A DNA stretch of 64,000 bases. Origin: Candidatus Sphingomonas phytovorans. Lineage in GTDB: Bacteria; Pseudomonadota; Alphaproteobacteria; Sphingomonadales; Sphingomonadaceae. The stretch is taken from assembly GCA_029202385.1 (NCBI GenBank), contig CP119314.1, positions 622,501-686,500 on the forward strand, in the 5' to 3' direction. Both the position numbers and the translations under genes were made by a program. This document shows positions 1 through 7,530 of this stretch, one piece after another. The notes beneath the pieces are model-generated. The model was not told where the DNA came from and did no database searches. It worked only from the letters and a program-made list of their open reading frames with translations. Numbering within the stretch: the stretch's first letter is position 1; each line of letters opens with the position of its first letter.

Positions 1-114
1 CCGCAGGGGGCTGCTGTAACCGCGCCGTCAAAGACAGAGGGCCCGGTAATTTTACGAGTTACGGGTGTCCGTCGAACGACATAACCAGGGGTACCGGCTC
101 AGAAAGTATGCACC

Positions 115-495
115 ATGATGAGACTGCATTGCCCCCCGGAAGCCTGCCGCGAAGCCGATGAGCTGGTGGCGGAACATGGCCATCGCGCCACGCAGATTCT
201 GGTCGATCGCGCGATTGCGCTGATCAGGGGTGGCGGGTCCGAAGAGGAATTGCGCGAGATGGAGATACTGATCTCCGCGGCAACCTCGCGACTGAATGCG
301 CTCACGATCCATCATGATGAAACACGGTCCGGCGTCGACGGGGCGGCGCCCTCGCTGGCGAAGCTCGAGGAGTTGATCACCCAGGCCTTGTGCATGGCGG
401 ATTCGCTTGGCCAGAGCATGGCGGCAATCGCCCTCAACGAAGCGCTCATCCGCGTCTCGGGAATGGGCATGGCACCGCCGTTCAAGGGCGGATGA
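115..495 (+). CDS. Small conserved-looking hypothetical protein
   Basis: A 126-residue soluble protein with no signal peptide or membrane segment. The first half is helical and charged (EADELVAEHGHRATQI, then a Glu-rich stretch), which recalls small alphaproteobacterial hypothetical proteins; the second half is Ala/Leu-rich. There are two adjacent ATG codons (115 and 118) and no clear Shine-Dalgarno sequence, so the start is approximate. It lies 90 bp upstream of proS on the same strand and may be co-transcribed with it. I do not recognise a function. Confidence 0.55.
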   Translation: MMRLHCPPEACREADELVAEHGHRATQILVDRAIALIRGGGSEEELREMEILISAATSRLNALTIHHDETRSGVDGAAPSLAKLEELITQALCMADSLGQSMAAIALNEALIRVSGMGMAPPFKGG

Positions 496-585
496 ACTGG
501 CGCGGGTGAGGTGGGCCGCCGCAAGACGGCACGCTACAGCAAGTCCGGGGTGACGAACTGGTCCCGAGCCGCTATCCGCCCGTCC

Positions 586-2121
586 ATGATCAAGCACGCT
601 CTCCCCGTCACCCGCGAGGCCGATTTCTCGGCCTGGTACCAGTCAGTCATTTCGGAAGCCGATCTTGCCGAGGAATCCGGCGTGCGCGGTTGCATGGTCA
701 TCCGGCCATGGGGCTATGGCATCTGGGAGCGCATCCAGCGTCTGCTCGACGACCGGATCAAGGCGACCGGCCATGAGAATTGCTATTTCCCGCTCTTCAT
801 CCCGCTCTCCTATTTCGAGAAGGAAGCAGAGCATGTCGAAGGCTTTGCCAAGGAGATGGCGGTCGTCACGCATCACCGGCTGGTGAGCGACGGCAAGGGC
901 GGGCTGATGCCCGATCCGACCGCGAAGCTCGAGGAGCCGCTGGTCGTGCGCCCCACTTCGGAGACGGTGATCGGCACCGCCTTTGCCCGCTGGGTGCAGT
1001 CGTGGCGTGACCTGCCGGTGCTGATCAACCAGTGGGCGAACGTGGTCCGGTGGGAGATGCGCACGCGCATGTTTTTGCGCACCAGCGAGTTCCTCTGGCA
1101 GGAAGGGCATACCGCCCATGCCTCCGTCGAAGAGGCGCGCGAAGAGACGCTGAAGATGCTCGAAGTCTATCGCAGCTTCGCCGAGGATTGCCTCGCGCTG
1201 CCCGTCGTCGCGGGCGAGAAGCCGGAGAATGAGCGCTTCCCGGGCGCCGTCGCGACCTATTCGATCGAGGCGATGATGCAGGACGGCAAGGCGCTCCAGG
1301 CGGGCACCAGCCATTTCCTCGGCACCAATTTCGCCAGCGCGCAGAATATCCGTTTCCAGAACGCGGCGGGGGAGCTTGAACTCGCCAACACGACGAGCTG
1401 GGGCGTTTCCACCCGGATGATCGGCGGCGTCATCATGGTGCATGGCGATGACGACGGCCTGCGCGTGCCGCCCCGGATCGCGCCGTGGCAGATCGTGATC
1501 GTGCCGATGCTGCGCGACACGGAAGAGGACGCGGCGATCGTCGATTACTGCAAAGCGCTACAGGCAGAGCTGGCGACGCAGTCCGCGTTCGGCGAGCCGG
1601 TGCGGGCATTGCTCGATCTCAAGCCGGCCAAGGCAGCGACCAAGCGCTGGGGCTGGGTGAAGAAGGGCGCACCGATCGTGATCGAGGTCGGCGGCCGCGA
1701 CGTGGCGGGCGGGAATGTGTCGGTGATCCGCCGCGACCGGCTCTATCGCGAGGACGGCAAGCTCGACAGCAAGGTGGTGCCGCAAGGCGATTTCGTTGGT
1801 GGGGCGGTTGCCACGCTGGAAAGCATCCAGACCGGCCTGCACGCCGAGGCCCGTGCGCGGCTCGAGGCGAACATCGCCCGTGACGTAACCGATTTTGCCG
1901 GGCTCGAGCGCGTGTTCGCCGAGAGCGTGAAGAACCCCGGCTGGGCTGAAGTGCAATGGTCGAAGCCGACCGGTGCGGCGCTCGACAAGGTCGTGGAGCG
2001 GCTGAAGGCGCTGAAGCTGACGATCCGCAATGCGGCAATGGATGCCGCCGCGGCGGACGGCGCTTGCGTGTTCACGGGCGAGCCGGCGGTGGAACGGGTC
2101 TTGGTGGGGCGGTCCTACTAG
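586..2121 (+). CDS. proS: Prolyl-tRNA synthetase, archaeal/eukaryal type
   Basis: Class II aminoacyl-tRNA synthetase that charges tRNA-Pro with proline in the cytoplasm. The protein is 511 residues, the length of the archaeal-type enzyme (ProS type 3), and lacks the YbaK-like editing insert of the bacterial type. Family signatures include the N-terminal GYGIWERIQ segment, VRPTSETVIGTAFARW and the FLWQEGHTAHA segment of the catalytic core. The chain ends in ...VGRSY; a C-terminal tyrosine is typical of this type. The open frame extends to a GTG at 511, but the ATG at 586 (MIKHALPVTREADFS) fits the family start. It is the last recognised housekeeping gene before an accessory stretch. Confidence 0.93.
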   Translation: MIKHALPVTREADFSAWYQSVISEADLAEESGVRGCMVIRPWGYGIWERIQRLLDDRIKATGHENCYFPLFIPLSYFEKEAEHVEGFAKEMAVVTHHRLVSDGKGGLMPDPTAKLEEPLVVRPTSETVIGTAFARWVQSWRDLPVLINQWANVVRWEMRTRMFLRTSEFLWQEGHTAHASVEEAREETLKMLEVYRSFAEDCLALPVVAGEKPENERFPGAVATYSIEAMMQDGKALQAGTSHFLGTNFASAQNIRFQNAAGELELANTTSWGVSTRMIGGVIMVHGDDDGLRVPPRIAPWQIVIVPMLRDTEEDAAIVDYCKALQAELATQSAFGEPVRALLDLKPAKAATKRWGWVKKGAPIVIEVGGRDVAGGNVSVIRRDRLYREDGKLDSKVVPQGDFVGGAVATLESIQTGLHAEARARLEANIARDVTDFAGLERVFAESVKNPGWAEVQWSKPTGAALDKVVERLKALKLTIRNAAMDAAAADGACVFTGEPAVERVLVGRSY

Positions 2122-2886
2122 GGCCCATTTTCTCCTTTCGTCTCGCCGGCACGCCGCAGTGCGGCGGGTGATGGTGGATCAGTCATGGGAAAGAGCGGGC
2201 CGGGTGACGTTTGCGCGCCATCCTGCCTTGCCTTTGCATGCCTGGTGATGCGGTTGAATCGATCGGTGGCCGAAGCGGGTTGGGGGCGCTTCGATTTATG
2301 CGACTTATCGGGAATCCATGGTGTGGCCGACGGCGCGAACCAATCGGTGCGATAGTCATCGTGCCGACTGTTGGAGCCATGGCGCAGTATCGCGGATGAA
2401 CGGGTGTTGGAGGCAGCGCTAGGGCGTTCGCTTTCGTCAAATAACCGGTGATTTATGCGAGGCACTTGGGAGTGGCGCGAAATCGAGCGGTTCTTGAGGG
2501 CTGTGAAGGAATTATTACACGTTGCGGATTTGGGCTTGCGTGGGGACTGGGAATGCAGGGTCAAGGCGGGTGTGGCGTATTGCAGAACTATTGTCATTTT
2601 ACTCGCTGAATTTTGCAAGGGGTATCGGTTTTTCATCGCGCTTTTCTTTGTACTGGAATCGGATACTTGGCAGCTTGCTCCGGAACTGGCCGGTCCAGGT
2701 GGTGTGGGAGATACCAGCATGAAGGGGCGGGGGCTTGAATCGGCCGATCGCGATGTCGATAGTTGGGCGTTTGCCGACAGGCCGCTCTTTATGAGTCTAC
2801 GACCTGGTTCGACGGCGTCGCGCGCTTCTCAATGAGCCGCCCATGTTCAGGTTGCGCGCGGGCAAGGTTGGCCGCAATATCTTCCA
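2122..2886 (+). other. 765-bp intergenic stretch without a convincing gene
   Basis: This gap follows proS and is less GC-rich than the surroundings, especially 2440-2660. Open frames exist on both strands, the longest about 200 codons on the minus strand, but their translations show no domain, no good codon pattern and no plausible ribosome site. A short GC-rich dyad (CGCCGCA/TGCGGCG, 2152-2166) lies 30 bp after the proS stop and could help end transcription, although there is no T-tract. I see nothing else I can name; it may be decayed DNA at the edge of an accessory region. Confidence 0.4.
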
Positions 2887-3489
2887 ATGAATTGGCCGCC
2901 CCATTTTGTATTGGATCTCAACAACCAGAATGCGCTGCCGCACGATTGGGCGGCGCAGGTTCTTGACGCGACTCACGTGCCCGAGCGCCTTATTGTCCGA
3001 TCCGGCGCCGACATTGCCCCAGGCGACGAGAAATTCTCGGTCCTCGAAGGCGCCGACGTCCGAGCGCGGTTCGATTGGCTCTGGCGTCTGTATCTTGGCC
3101 CAATCCGGGCCTTCGTCGCCGATCGTTTCGGCCGCCCGGTTTATCCAGCCAATCGGATCAGTTCGGCGATTACCCTGAATATATTGGAAGGCGTTGGCGC
3201 GGAAACCGGTTGGCATACCGACGCGAACCAGGTGACCGAAGTGTTCTATGCTGCAATGCCTGAGGTGGGTTCTGGGGGCGAACTGGAGTTTCGCCACCCG
3301 GGGTGTCCGATTGCGCAAATTCACCCCCGCGCGGGCACGTTCATCTGCTTCCCTGGCTCGATCGAGCACCGCGTCGTACCGCTGCGGTCTCCAAAACCAA
3401 GACTGGCTTTCCCGATGGTATTTTACGACAGTGCCATAGACCAGCCATTCGCAAGCCTCGGTGACCGCCACGAATTGAGCGTCGCATAA
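2887..3489 (+). CDS. 2-oxoglutarate/Fe(II)-dependent oxygenase-like protein
   Basis: A 200-residue protein with the iron- and 2-oxoglutarate-binding pattern of the 2OG-Fe(II) oxygenase (prolyl hydroxylase-like) fold. The HxD pair is H110-T-D112 in GWHTDAN, the distal histidine is H161 in SIEHRVVPL, and R172 in PRLAFPM would hold the cosubstrate carboxylate. The strand before H161 (AGTFICFPGS) is typical of the barrel. The substrate is unknown; small members of this group hydroxylate proteins or small molecules. It stands alone in a low-GC accessory stretch, with no obvious partner. The ATG at 2887 is the first good start, with a weak ribosome site. Confidence 0.7.
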   Translation: MNWPPHFVLDLNNQNALPHDWAAQVLDATHVPERLIVRSGADIAPGDEKFSVLEGADVRARFDWLWRLYLGPIRAFVADRFGRPVYPANRISSAITLNILEGVGAETGWHTDANQVTEVFYAAMPEVGSGGELEFRHPGCPIAQIHPRAGTFICFPGSIEHRVVPLRSPKPRLAFPMVFYDSAIDQPFASLGDRHELSVA

Positions 3490-3499
3490 GAATTCGGGA

Positions 3500-3574
3500 G
3501 GAATTACGGTGACAATTTACCATTGTGCTGCTGGAGTGGGGATGCGGAATTAAGTAAACTGTCACCGTAATTCC
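3500..3574. repeat. 75-bp element with near-perfect 21-bp inverted repeats
   Basis: The left arm (3500-3520, beginning GGAATTACGGTGACA) and the right arm (3554-3574, ending TGTCACCGTAATTCC) are inverted copies with one mismatch in 21 bp, around a 33-nt spacer. There is no ORF inside. The shape is that of a REP/MITE-like mobile palindrome. I recall similar dyads near IS200/IS605-type transposase genes, but no such gene is present here. It lies between the oxygenase and arr and could also act as a terminator-like hairpin. Confidence 0.65.
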
Positions 3575-3905
3575 CATCGTTGTTCTCTACGGCCTCGATT
3601 GGCCGTCGAGTGAACGCGGTGAGGTCGATCGGCCTACGCAGTGTGGCGGCTGAAGCCCACTCGCAGCCATCCGAGCCCGGCTTCGTCATTCCCAATTGCG
3701 GAGGTTCCGCTCAGCCCCTAGCTTTAGGACTCCCTCAGCCGGGCCGGTGGGCAAGACGCGGCGAGGGGAAAAGCCGGGGCCTTGAGAGGGGCAGCAGGGC
3801 TTCCACCGCTCTCCCGGCACCAGCCGCAACTATCGCTCAAAATTGAGATGTCGGTACCCCGCGCTCGCCGACCAAAAATAGACTCACGTGATAAGGACGA
3901 TGGTG
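3575..3905 (+). other. Intergenic stretch upstream of arr
   Basis: About 330 bp between the palindromic element and the arr start. It has no credible ORF. The only useful signal is the AAGGA ribosome-binding site at 3893-3897 just before arr. No promoter stands out with confidence. Confidence 0.4.
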
Positions 3906-4328
3906 ATGATCGAGGTGCTGGACGAAGGGCCGTTCTTCCACGGCACCATTGCGGATTTGCGCGTGGGTGATCTACTCACCTCAGGGTATCGGTCGAACTA
4001 TCGTCCCGAAGTGGTGATGAATCACATCTACTTCACTGCCCTTGCGGACGGGGCCGGGCTTGCCGCTGAAATTGCGGCGGAGCTAACCGAAGGCGACGCC
4101 GTTCCGCGTGTTTATGCCGTAGAACCGACCGGGCCGTTCGAGAACGACCCAAATGTGACCGACAAGAAATTTCCCGGCAACCCCACTCGATCGTATCGCA
4201 GCAGCGCACCGCTCAAGATCATTGGTGAAATCACGGATTGGACCAGATTGACGCCCAAAGCACTACGCGTGTGGAGAGAAAGGTTGACCGCATTGCGCTC
4301 AGACGAACGAGGTGAAATCATCAACTGA
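3906..4328 (+). CDS. arr: Rifamycin ADP-ribosyltransferase (Arr family)
   Basis: Arr enzymes transfer ADP-ribose from NAD+ to the C23 hydroxyl of rifamycins and inactivate the drug. The 140-residue product has the full family signature: FFHGT near the N-terminus, NHIYFTAL, VEPTGPFENDPN and DKKFPGNPTRSYRS. The residues matching the described H-Y-D active-site triad appear to be H12, Y42 and D81. In-frame GTG 3888, ATG 3900 and ATG 3906 are available; AAGGA at 3893-3897 has correct spacing (8 nt) only for 3906. The stop codon overlaps the ATG of the next small ORF (TGATG). The gene lies in a low-GC accessory stretch, so acquisition by transfer is likely, but it could be intrinsic. Confidence 0.9.
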   Translation: MIEVLDEGPFFHGTIADLRVGDLLTSGYRSNYRPEVVMNHIYFTALADGAGLAAEIAAELTEGDAVPRVYAVEPTGPFENDPNVTDKKFPGNPTRSYRSSAPLKIIGEITDWTRLTPKALRVWRERLTALRSDERGEIIN

Positions 4329-4495
4329 TGCGCGGCGGCGCGCAGCGCGTGATCAAATCGCTAAAGGGAGACGGTCGGAAAACCATCCACGGCAAGCCGT
4401 TCGGCGGGATGGAATCGACCGCCAGCACCGGGCAGGCGACTCCCGCCGCACTTGCGGACATTCACCGTTCGGAGCAGCATCGTTACCATGCTTGA
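4328..4495 (+). CDS. 55-residue ORF between arr and the immunity gene, possible toxin remnant
   Basis: A short ORF whose ATG overlaps the arr stop (TGATG) and whose end overlaps the start of the Imm30-like gene by 8 bp, so all three could be read from one message. The product starts MRGGAQRVIKSLKGDGRK and ends SEQHRYHA; it is basic, with no membrane segment. An in-frame TGA at 4313 prevents any upstream extension. Because it directly precedes an immunity-type gene, it could be the leftover C-terminal tip of a polymorphic toxin. That is inference from position; the peptide itself matches nothing I recognise. Confidence 0.45.
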   Translation: MRGGAQRVIKSLKGDGRKTIHGKPFGGMESTASTGQATPAALADIHRSEQHRYHA

Positions 4496-4925
4496 TGATG
4501 AACTAGACGATTTGCGCCGTGTCGCAGTGGGCGGAACCGCGTTGGAAATAGATAAGGCGTTGCTACCCCTGATCGCCAATTCTGATCCCCGTATTATCTC
4601 GCCAATATTGCTACTTCTGAACGAAAGCAGCGACCAGGACGGTATGTGGTCAATACTTCACGTAGCGGAATCGTTCGACGGCCCCGCATATGTAAAAGCC
4701 TTACTGAAAGTCCTACCGGAACTGAGGCAAACCTGCCTTTGGTGGGCTAAGACCCTACTCATCCGTATCCTCAATTCAGATGAGTATAGAGCTGACCTCG
4801 TACGGCAGCTTCGTGACGCATCCGTCTTGGCGAAAGAAGCCGTCGCCGTGATCTGCGGGCAGATCAACGAAGACGCACGCTTTCACAACAAAACGGCGCC
4901 GGTCCTAACCGCCATAAAGGCGTAG
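4488..4925 (+). CDS. Imm30-type immunity protein
   Basis: A 145-residue, mostly helical acidic protein. The segment VLPELRQTCLWWAKTLLIRILNSDEYRADLVRQL, preceded by a HVAESFDGPAYVKALL segment, strongly resembles the Imm30 family of immunity proteins that protect cells from cognate polymorphic toxins. ATG 4488 (MLDDELDDLRRV) is preferred over a TTG at 4452. No intact toxin gene lies next to it; upstream are only the 55-residue ORF and arr. It may be an orphan immunity gene, kept to protect against neighbours' toxins, or the remains of a toxin-immunity locus. The family call is from memory of the pattern. Confidence 0.6.
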   Translation: MLDDELDDLRRVAVGGTALEIDKALLPLIANSDPRIISPILLLLNESSDQDGMWSILHVAESFDGPAYVKALLKVLPELRQTCLWWAKTLLIRILNSDEYRADLVRQLRDASVLAKEAVAVICGQINEDARFHNKTAPVLTAIKA

Positions 4926-4938
4926 GGCCGGACGGCAG

Positions 4939-5031
4939 CTGACCACCCAAACATTGTCGTGCGCCGGCCGCCGCTCGCGCCGAAAAGCAGACTCCCCGGT
5001 TTCGGGAAGGGATATCGCGGGCGGGAACGAC
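4939..5031. repeat. Left part of an intergenic repeat interrupted by the IS element
   Basis: This segment matches 7366-7466. Shared words include ACCACCCAAA, AAAGCAGAC and GGTTTCGGGAA, and both copies end in GGAACGAC; over the 48 bp starting at AAAGCAGAC about 36 positions agree. The match stops at 5031 and resumes at 6400 (TTAGGG.GC), beyond the IS. So the IS inserted inside this repeat copy. Confidence 0.7.
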
Positions 5032-5036
5032 CGTGT

Positions 5037-5047
5037 GTGGACGCCCC
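5037..5047. repeat. Subterminal inverted repeat of the IS, transposase 3' side
   Basis: GTGGACGCCCC, the exact reverse complement of 6379-6389. It lies a few bases inside the inferred element end, as in IS1111-type elements. Confidence 0.8.
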
Positions 5048-5295
5048 TTCGGATACAAGGGGGTGTTCGAAAGTTTTGGTTGCGCAGGTTCAGGTGCTTC
5101 CGTGTGTCCGGCCTGTTGATGCAGCCATCATCACGGCTGCTGGCCTGTATGGAGATCGCGGGTCGGGTCCATCCCGAAATTGCGCGCTCGAGGCGCTTGG
5201 TCGTTTCCCTGGTTTTCCCGACCCCGTCTTCTGACCGTTGCGCCATACCTCTCTATTGACCTTCCTTGCGTCCCTGACGCCTCAGGCTCTGACGG
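5048..5295 (-). ncRNA. Predicted guide (bridge) RNA region of the IS1111-type element
   Basis: In IS110-family elements a structured non-coding RNA from the element's non-coding end guides the recombinase to donor and target; in the IS1111 group this region lies after the transposase gene. Here 248 bp follow the stop codon on the minus strand and carry no gene. Several stems are visible: 5268-5280 (GCGTC/GACGC), 5199-5223 (GGTCG/CGACC around a 15-nt loop) and 5121-5140 (GCAGCC/GGCTGC). Loop-target pairing cannot be assigned by eye. Position is by analogy; ends are unknown. Confidence 0.45.
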
Positions 5296-6321
5296 TTACA
5301 CCGCCGCAGCCGGAGCTCTGTAAGTCCCGCCGTGCGCCATCAGGGCCCAGACGGTTCTCGCCATCTTGTTCGCCATCGCGACCGTGACCAACATGCGGGG
5401 CTTACGCGCCAACATGCCGGCCAGCCAGGCGCCGACTTTATCGGGATCCCGTGCCGCAGCCTTCGTCACCGCGCTCGCGCCGATGATCAGGAGCCGGCGC
5501 AAGCTCCGCTCGCCCATCTTCGTTGTTCGCCCGAGCCGCTCCTTGCCACCGCTGGAGAGCTGCCGCGGAACGAGACCGAGCCAGGCGGCGAAGTCGCGAC
5601 CACGGCGGAAGGTGCTGGCAGCAGGCGCGAGCGCCACGAGCGCAGTTGCTATCACCGGGCCGACACCCGGGATCGTCATCAGCCGCTTCGCCATAGGATC
5701 CGCCTTCGCCCGATGGGAAATCTCCCGGTCGAGCACTGCGATCTGCGCCTGTAGCGCCTCCAGTCCTTGCGCGATCACCATCAGGATAGGCCGCGCCTGG
5801 GTCGGAATATCCGATCCGGGATCGCGAACGATCTCGGCCAACTTGCCGACGTGGCCCACGCCCTGCCGAACAATGTACCCGAACTCGGTGAGATGCCCTC
5901 GCAGGGCGTTGATCAACTGAGTGCGCTGGCGGACGAGCAGGTCGCGCGTACGGAACACCACCGCTGAGGCCTGAGCCTCCGCGCTCTTGCCCTGGACGAA
6001 CCGCATGGTCGGGCGCTGTGCTGCCTCGCAGATCGCCTCTGCGTCGGCCATGTCGTTCTTCTGGCGCTTCACAAACGGCTTCACGTAAGCCGGTGGAATG
6101 AGCCGCGTGTCATGGCCCAACGCCGCGATCTCGCGCGCCCAGTAATGCGCGCTTGCGCAGGCCTCCATCGCCACGACACACGGCGGCAACGTCGAGAAGA
6201 ACGATAGAACCTGATCGCGCCGCAGCTTCTTGCGGATCACGACCGCACCGCTTCGATCGGCGCCGTGAACCTGGAAAACCGACTTGGCCAGATCGATGCC
6301 GACTGTGCTAACCTCATCCAT
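5296..6321 (-). CDS. IS110-family (IS1111-type) DEDD transposase
   Basis: A 341-residue recombinase that moves the surrounding IS. The N-terminal RuvC-like DEDD domain shows GIDLAKSVFQVH (first Asp), VVAMEACASAHYWAR (Glu) and the KNDMADAEAI segment (two Asp). The C-terminal Transposase_20 domain has IPGVGPVIATALVALAP and the serine-bearing region ASTFRRGRDFAAWLGLVPRQ. ATG 6321 (MDEVSTVGIDLAKS) is preceded by GGAGGCGTCC; the open frame reaches 6366 but the extra residues come from the element end. No frameshift or stop is seen, so the gene looks intact. Confidence 0.92.
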   Translation of the reverse strand: MDEVSTVGIDLAKSVFQVHGADRSGAVVIRKKLRRDQVLSFFSTLPPCVVAMEACASAHYWAREIAALGHDTRLIPPAYVKPFVKRQKNDMADAEAICEAAQRPTMRFVQGKSAEAQASAVVFRTRDLLVRQRTQLINALRGHLTEFGYIVRQGVGHVGKLAEIVRDPGSDIPTQARPILMVIAQGLEALQAQIAVLDREISHRAKADPMAKRLMTIPGVGPVIATALVALAPAASTFRRGRDFAAWLGLVPRQLSSGGKERLGRTTKMGERSLRRLLIIGASAVTKAAARDPDKVGAWLAGMLARKPRMLVTVAMANKMARTVWALMAHGGTYRAPAAAV

Positions 6322-6378
6322 GGACGCCTCCTGCAGTGGTGCTTCAACACCTCCACTCTGGCACATCGATGCCGTCAG

Positions 6379-6389
6379 GGGGCGTCCAC
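6379..6389. repeat. Subterminal inverted repeat of the IS, transposase 5' side
   Basis: GGGGCGTCCAC, exact reverse complement of 5037-5047, about 60 bp upstream of the transposase start. Confidence 0.8.
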
Positions 6390-6399
6390 TCCAACGAAA

Positions 6400-6435
6400 T
6401 TAGGGCGCGTAGCTGTCGGGCCGTTGTCGCCCGCG
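6400..6435. repeat. Right part of the repeat interrupted by the IS
   Basis: TTAGGGCGC...GTCG..CCGTT matches 7471-7495 of the intact copy (TTAGGGTGC...GTCG..CGTT). It continues the alignment that ends at 5031 on the other side of the IS. Confidence 0.55.
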
Positions 6436-6505
6436 TTTCAGCCGTTCGATCAGCGGCGCGCTGCTACCATAATCGGTCACCCCAGCTTCCGGGGTTCACG
6501 GTCCA

Positions 6506-7000
6506 TCAGTGTGTGGCGCCCTGCGGGATAAACATCATAGCCACGATGATGACGCAAAACGCCAAGGCTAGGACAAGGCCAAGGATCATCTGTTGACGTA
6601 CCGCGCGCTGATGATCGTCGGTGACACTATAGGAGACAGTCCGCGCCGCTAGGGCAATTGCTGCATCCGGCACGGCGAAGAAAAGAACGTCGCCTTTAGA
6701 AGCTGGTAGATGAGCGAGAGGCGAAAAAAACAGACCTACGTTGAAAAGAAGTGCGATTAAAAGCGCGATTTTCGGCCATCGCTCCTCGCGATAATCCGAT
6801 CCGATCTTGGCCATGAAGGCGAGGCAACCAATCGCACACGCAATGCGATAGGTCGTCTTGAAGGGTATTCCGACTTCATTTTCCAGCGTTATGGCGAATG
6901 AGACGAAAGCGACTACCCCGAGAAGCACCACACAGACGCTGAGAAGTCTGGACTTCAGCCCTATCTTGCCCACGCTGCGATCTGCCTCCCCCACTAGCAA
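6506..7000 (-). CDS. Small membrane protein of unknown function
   Basis: A 164-residue protein with about four hydrophobic segments: LLSVCVVLLGVVAFVSFAI, TYRIACAIGCLAFMAKI, IALLIALLFNVGLFFSP and ILGLVLALAFCVIIVAMMF. Between the last two is a soluble stretch with SVTDDHQRAVRQQ. It likely sits in the inner membrane. The start overlaps the end of the upstream gene by 7 bp (6994-7000), so the two are probably translated together. Its GC is lower than the flanking core genes, consistent with accessory DNA. I do not recognise a family. Confidence 0.6.
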   Translation of the reverse strand: MLVGEADRSVGKIGLKSRLLSVCVVLLGVVAFVSFAITLENEVGIPFKTTYRIACAIGCLAFMAKIGSDYREERWPKIALLIALLFNVGLFFSPLAHLPASKGDVLFFAVPDAAIALAARTVSYSVTDDHQRAVRQQMILGLVLALAFCVIIVAMMFIPQGATH

Positions 7001-7305
7001 CCACTCCGCCTCAGGTACTCAACGACAGCATCAACAGTGCGCTCAGACGCTGCCACCCCCTCGGCAGTGCTCGGTCCAAGCCCCATATGCACGGACGCAA
7101 TCTGGTTGAGATAAGCGATCGCCCGCTCTCTGGGCAGTCCGCTCCTCAGCAACTGAGCAACATGACGCATGTATGCGTCATACTCGTCGGCAGCCGGGCC
7201 TCGCCAATCGTCGGTTCCAAAGCGACGGATGCCGATTGGGTCCCAGTGGTCCCAGCCAATCTGCCGAAGATCGGCAAGCTCGCTCTTATGCGCGTAGCCC
7301 ATCAC
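6994..7305 (-). CDS. Small soluble protein, DUF1871-like pattern
   Basis: A 103-residue protein: LRQIGWDHWDPIGI near the N-terminus, then DEYDAYMRHVAQLLRSG and a helical C-terminus. The WDPIG plus EYD(A/S)Y pattern recalls DUF1871-type proteins, some of which appear as small immunity-like or regulatory genes. This is a weak, from-memory comparison. It is the first gene of a two-gene unit with the membrane protein at 6506-7000, overlapping it by 7 bp. The start may be 7305 or the adjacent ATG at 7302. It sits between the IS and the intact repeat copy. Confidence 0.55.
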   Translation of the reverse strand: MMGYAHKSELADLRQIGWDHWDPIGIRRFGTDDWRGPAADEYDAYMRHVAQLLRSGLPRERAIAYLNQIASVHMGLGPSTAEGVAASERTVDAVVEYLRRSGC

Positions 7306-7365
7306 ATGATGATGTCATTTCTGCCGTCAGCTATCTAGTCATTTCCGTCGAAAGCAACCACGCGG

Positions 7366-7495
7366 ATAACCACCCAAAGCAAGGCATGTCCGGGCTCATG
7401 ACGCGCGCCCTCTGGTTGAAAGCAGACCGGCGGGTTTCGGGAAACGGCATCAAGCGTCGGAACGACTGGAGTTAGGGTGCAAAACAGTCGTTCGT
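7366..7495. repeat. Intact copy of the intergenic repeat (reference for the IS site)
   Basis: Matches 4939-5031 plus 6400-6435: ACCACCCAAA, AAAGCAGAC, GGTTTCGGGAA, GGAACGAC, then TGGAG and TTAGGG. Since this copy is continuous, it shows what the other copy looked like before the IS entered. The repeat holds no ORF. It lies between the accessory pair and hmgA. Confidence 0.65.
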
Positions 7496-7530
7496 TCTGA
7501 GGGCGTTCCCTCGTCCCCCCACAGGCACAC

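Larger units (their letters stand above)
5032..6399 (-). mobile_element. IS110-family insertion sequence, IS1111 type, apparently complete
   Basis: About 1.37 kb. It carries one DEDD transposase gene on the minus strand, subterminal 11-bp perfect inverted repeats (5037-5047 and 6379-6389), and a 248-bp non-coding end after the transposase stop. Subterminal repeats and a long right-end non-coding region are features of the IS1111 group. The limits given are inferred by comparing the interrupted repeat (ending 5031, resuming 6400) with its intact copy at 7366-7490; up to 5 nt of the span belong to the target. IS110-type elements usually make no or minimal target duplication, and none is seen. 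Confidence 0.8.

Noticed and set aside
2455..2835. A 126-codon plus-strand ORF in the gap after proS, with a possible membrane segment
   Set aside because: Poor codon use, no ribosome site and no family resemblance; kept only as part of the described gap.
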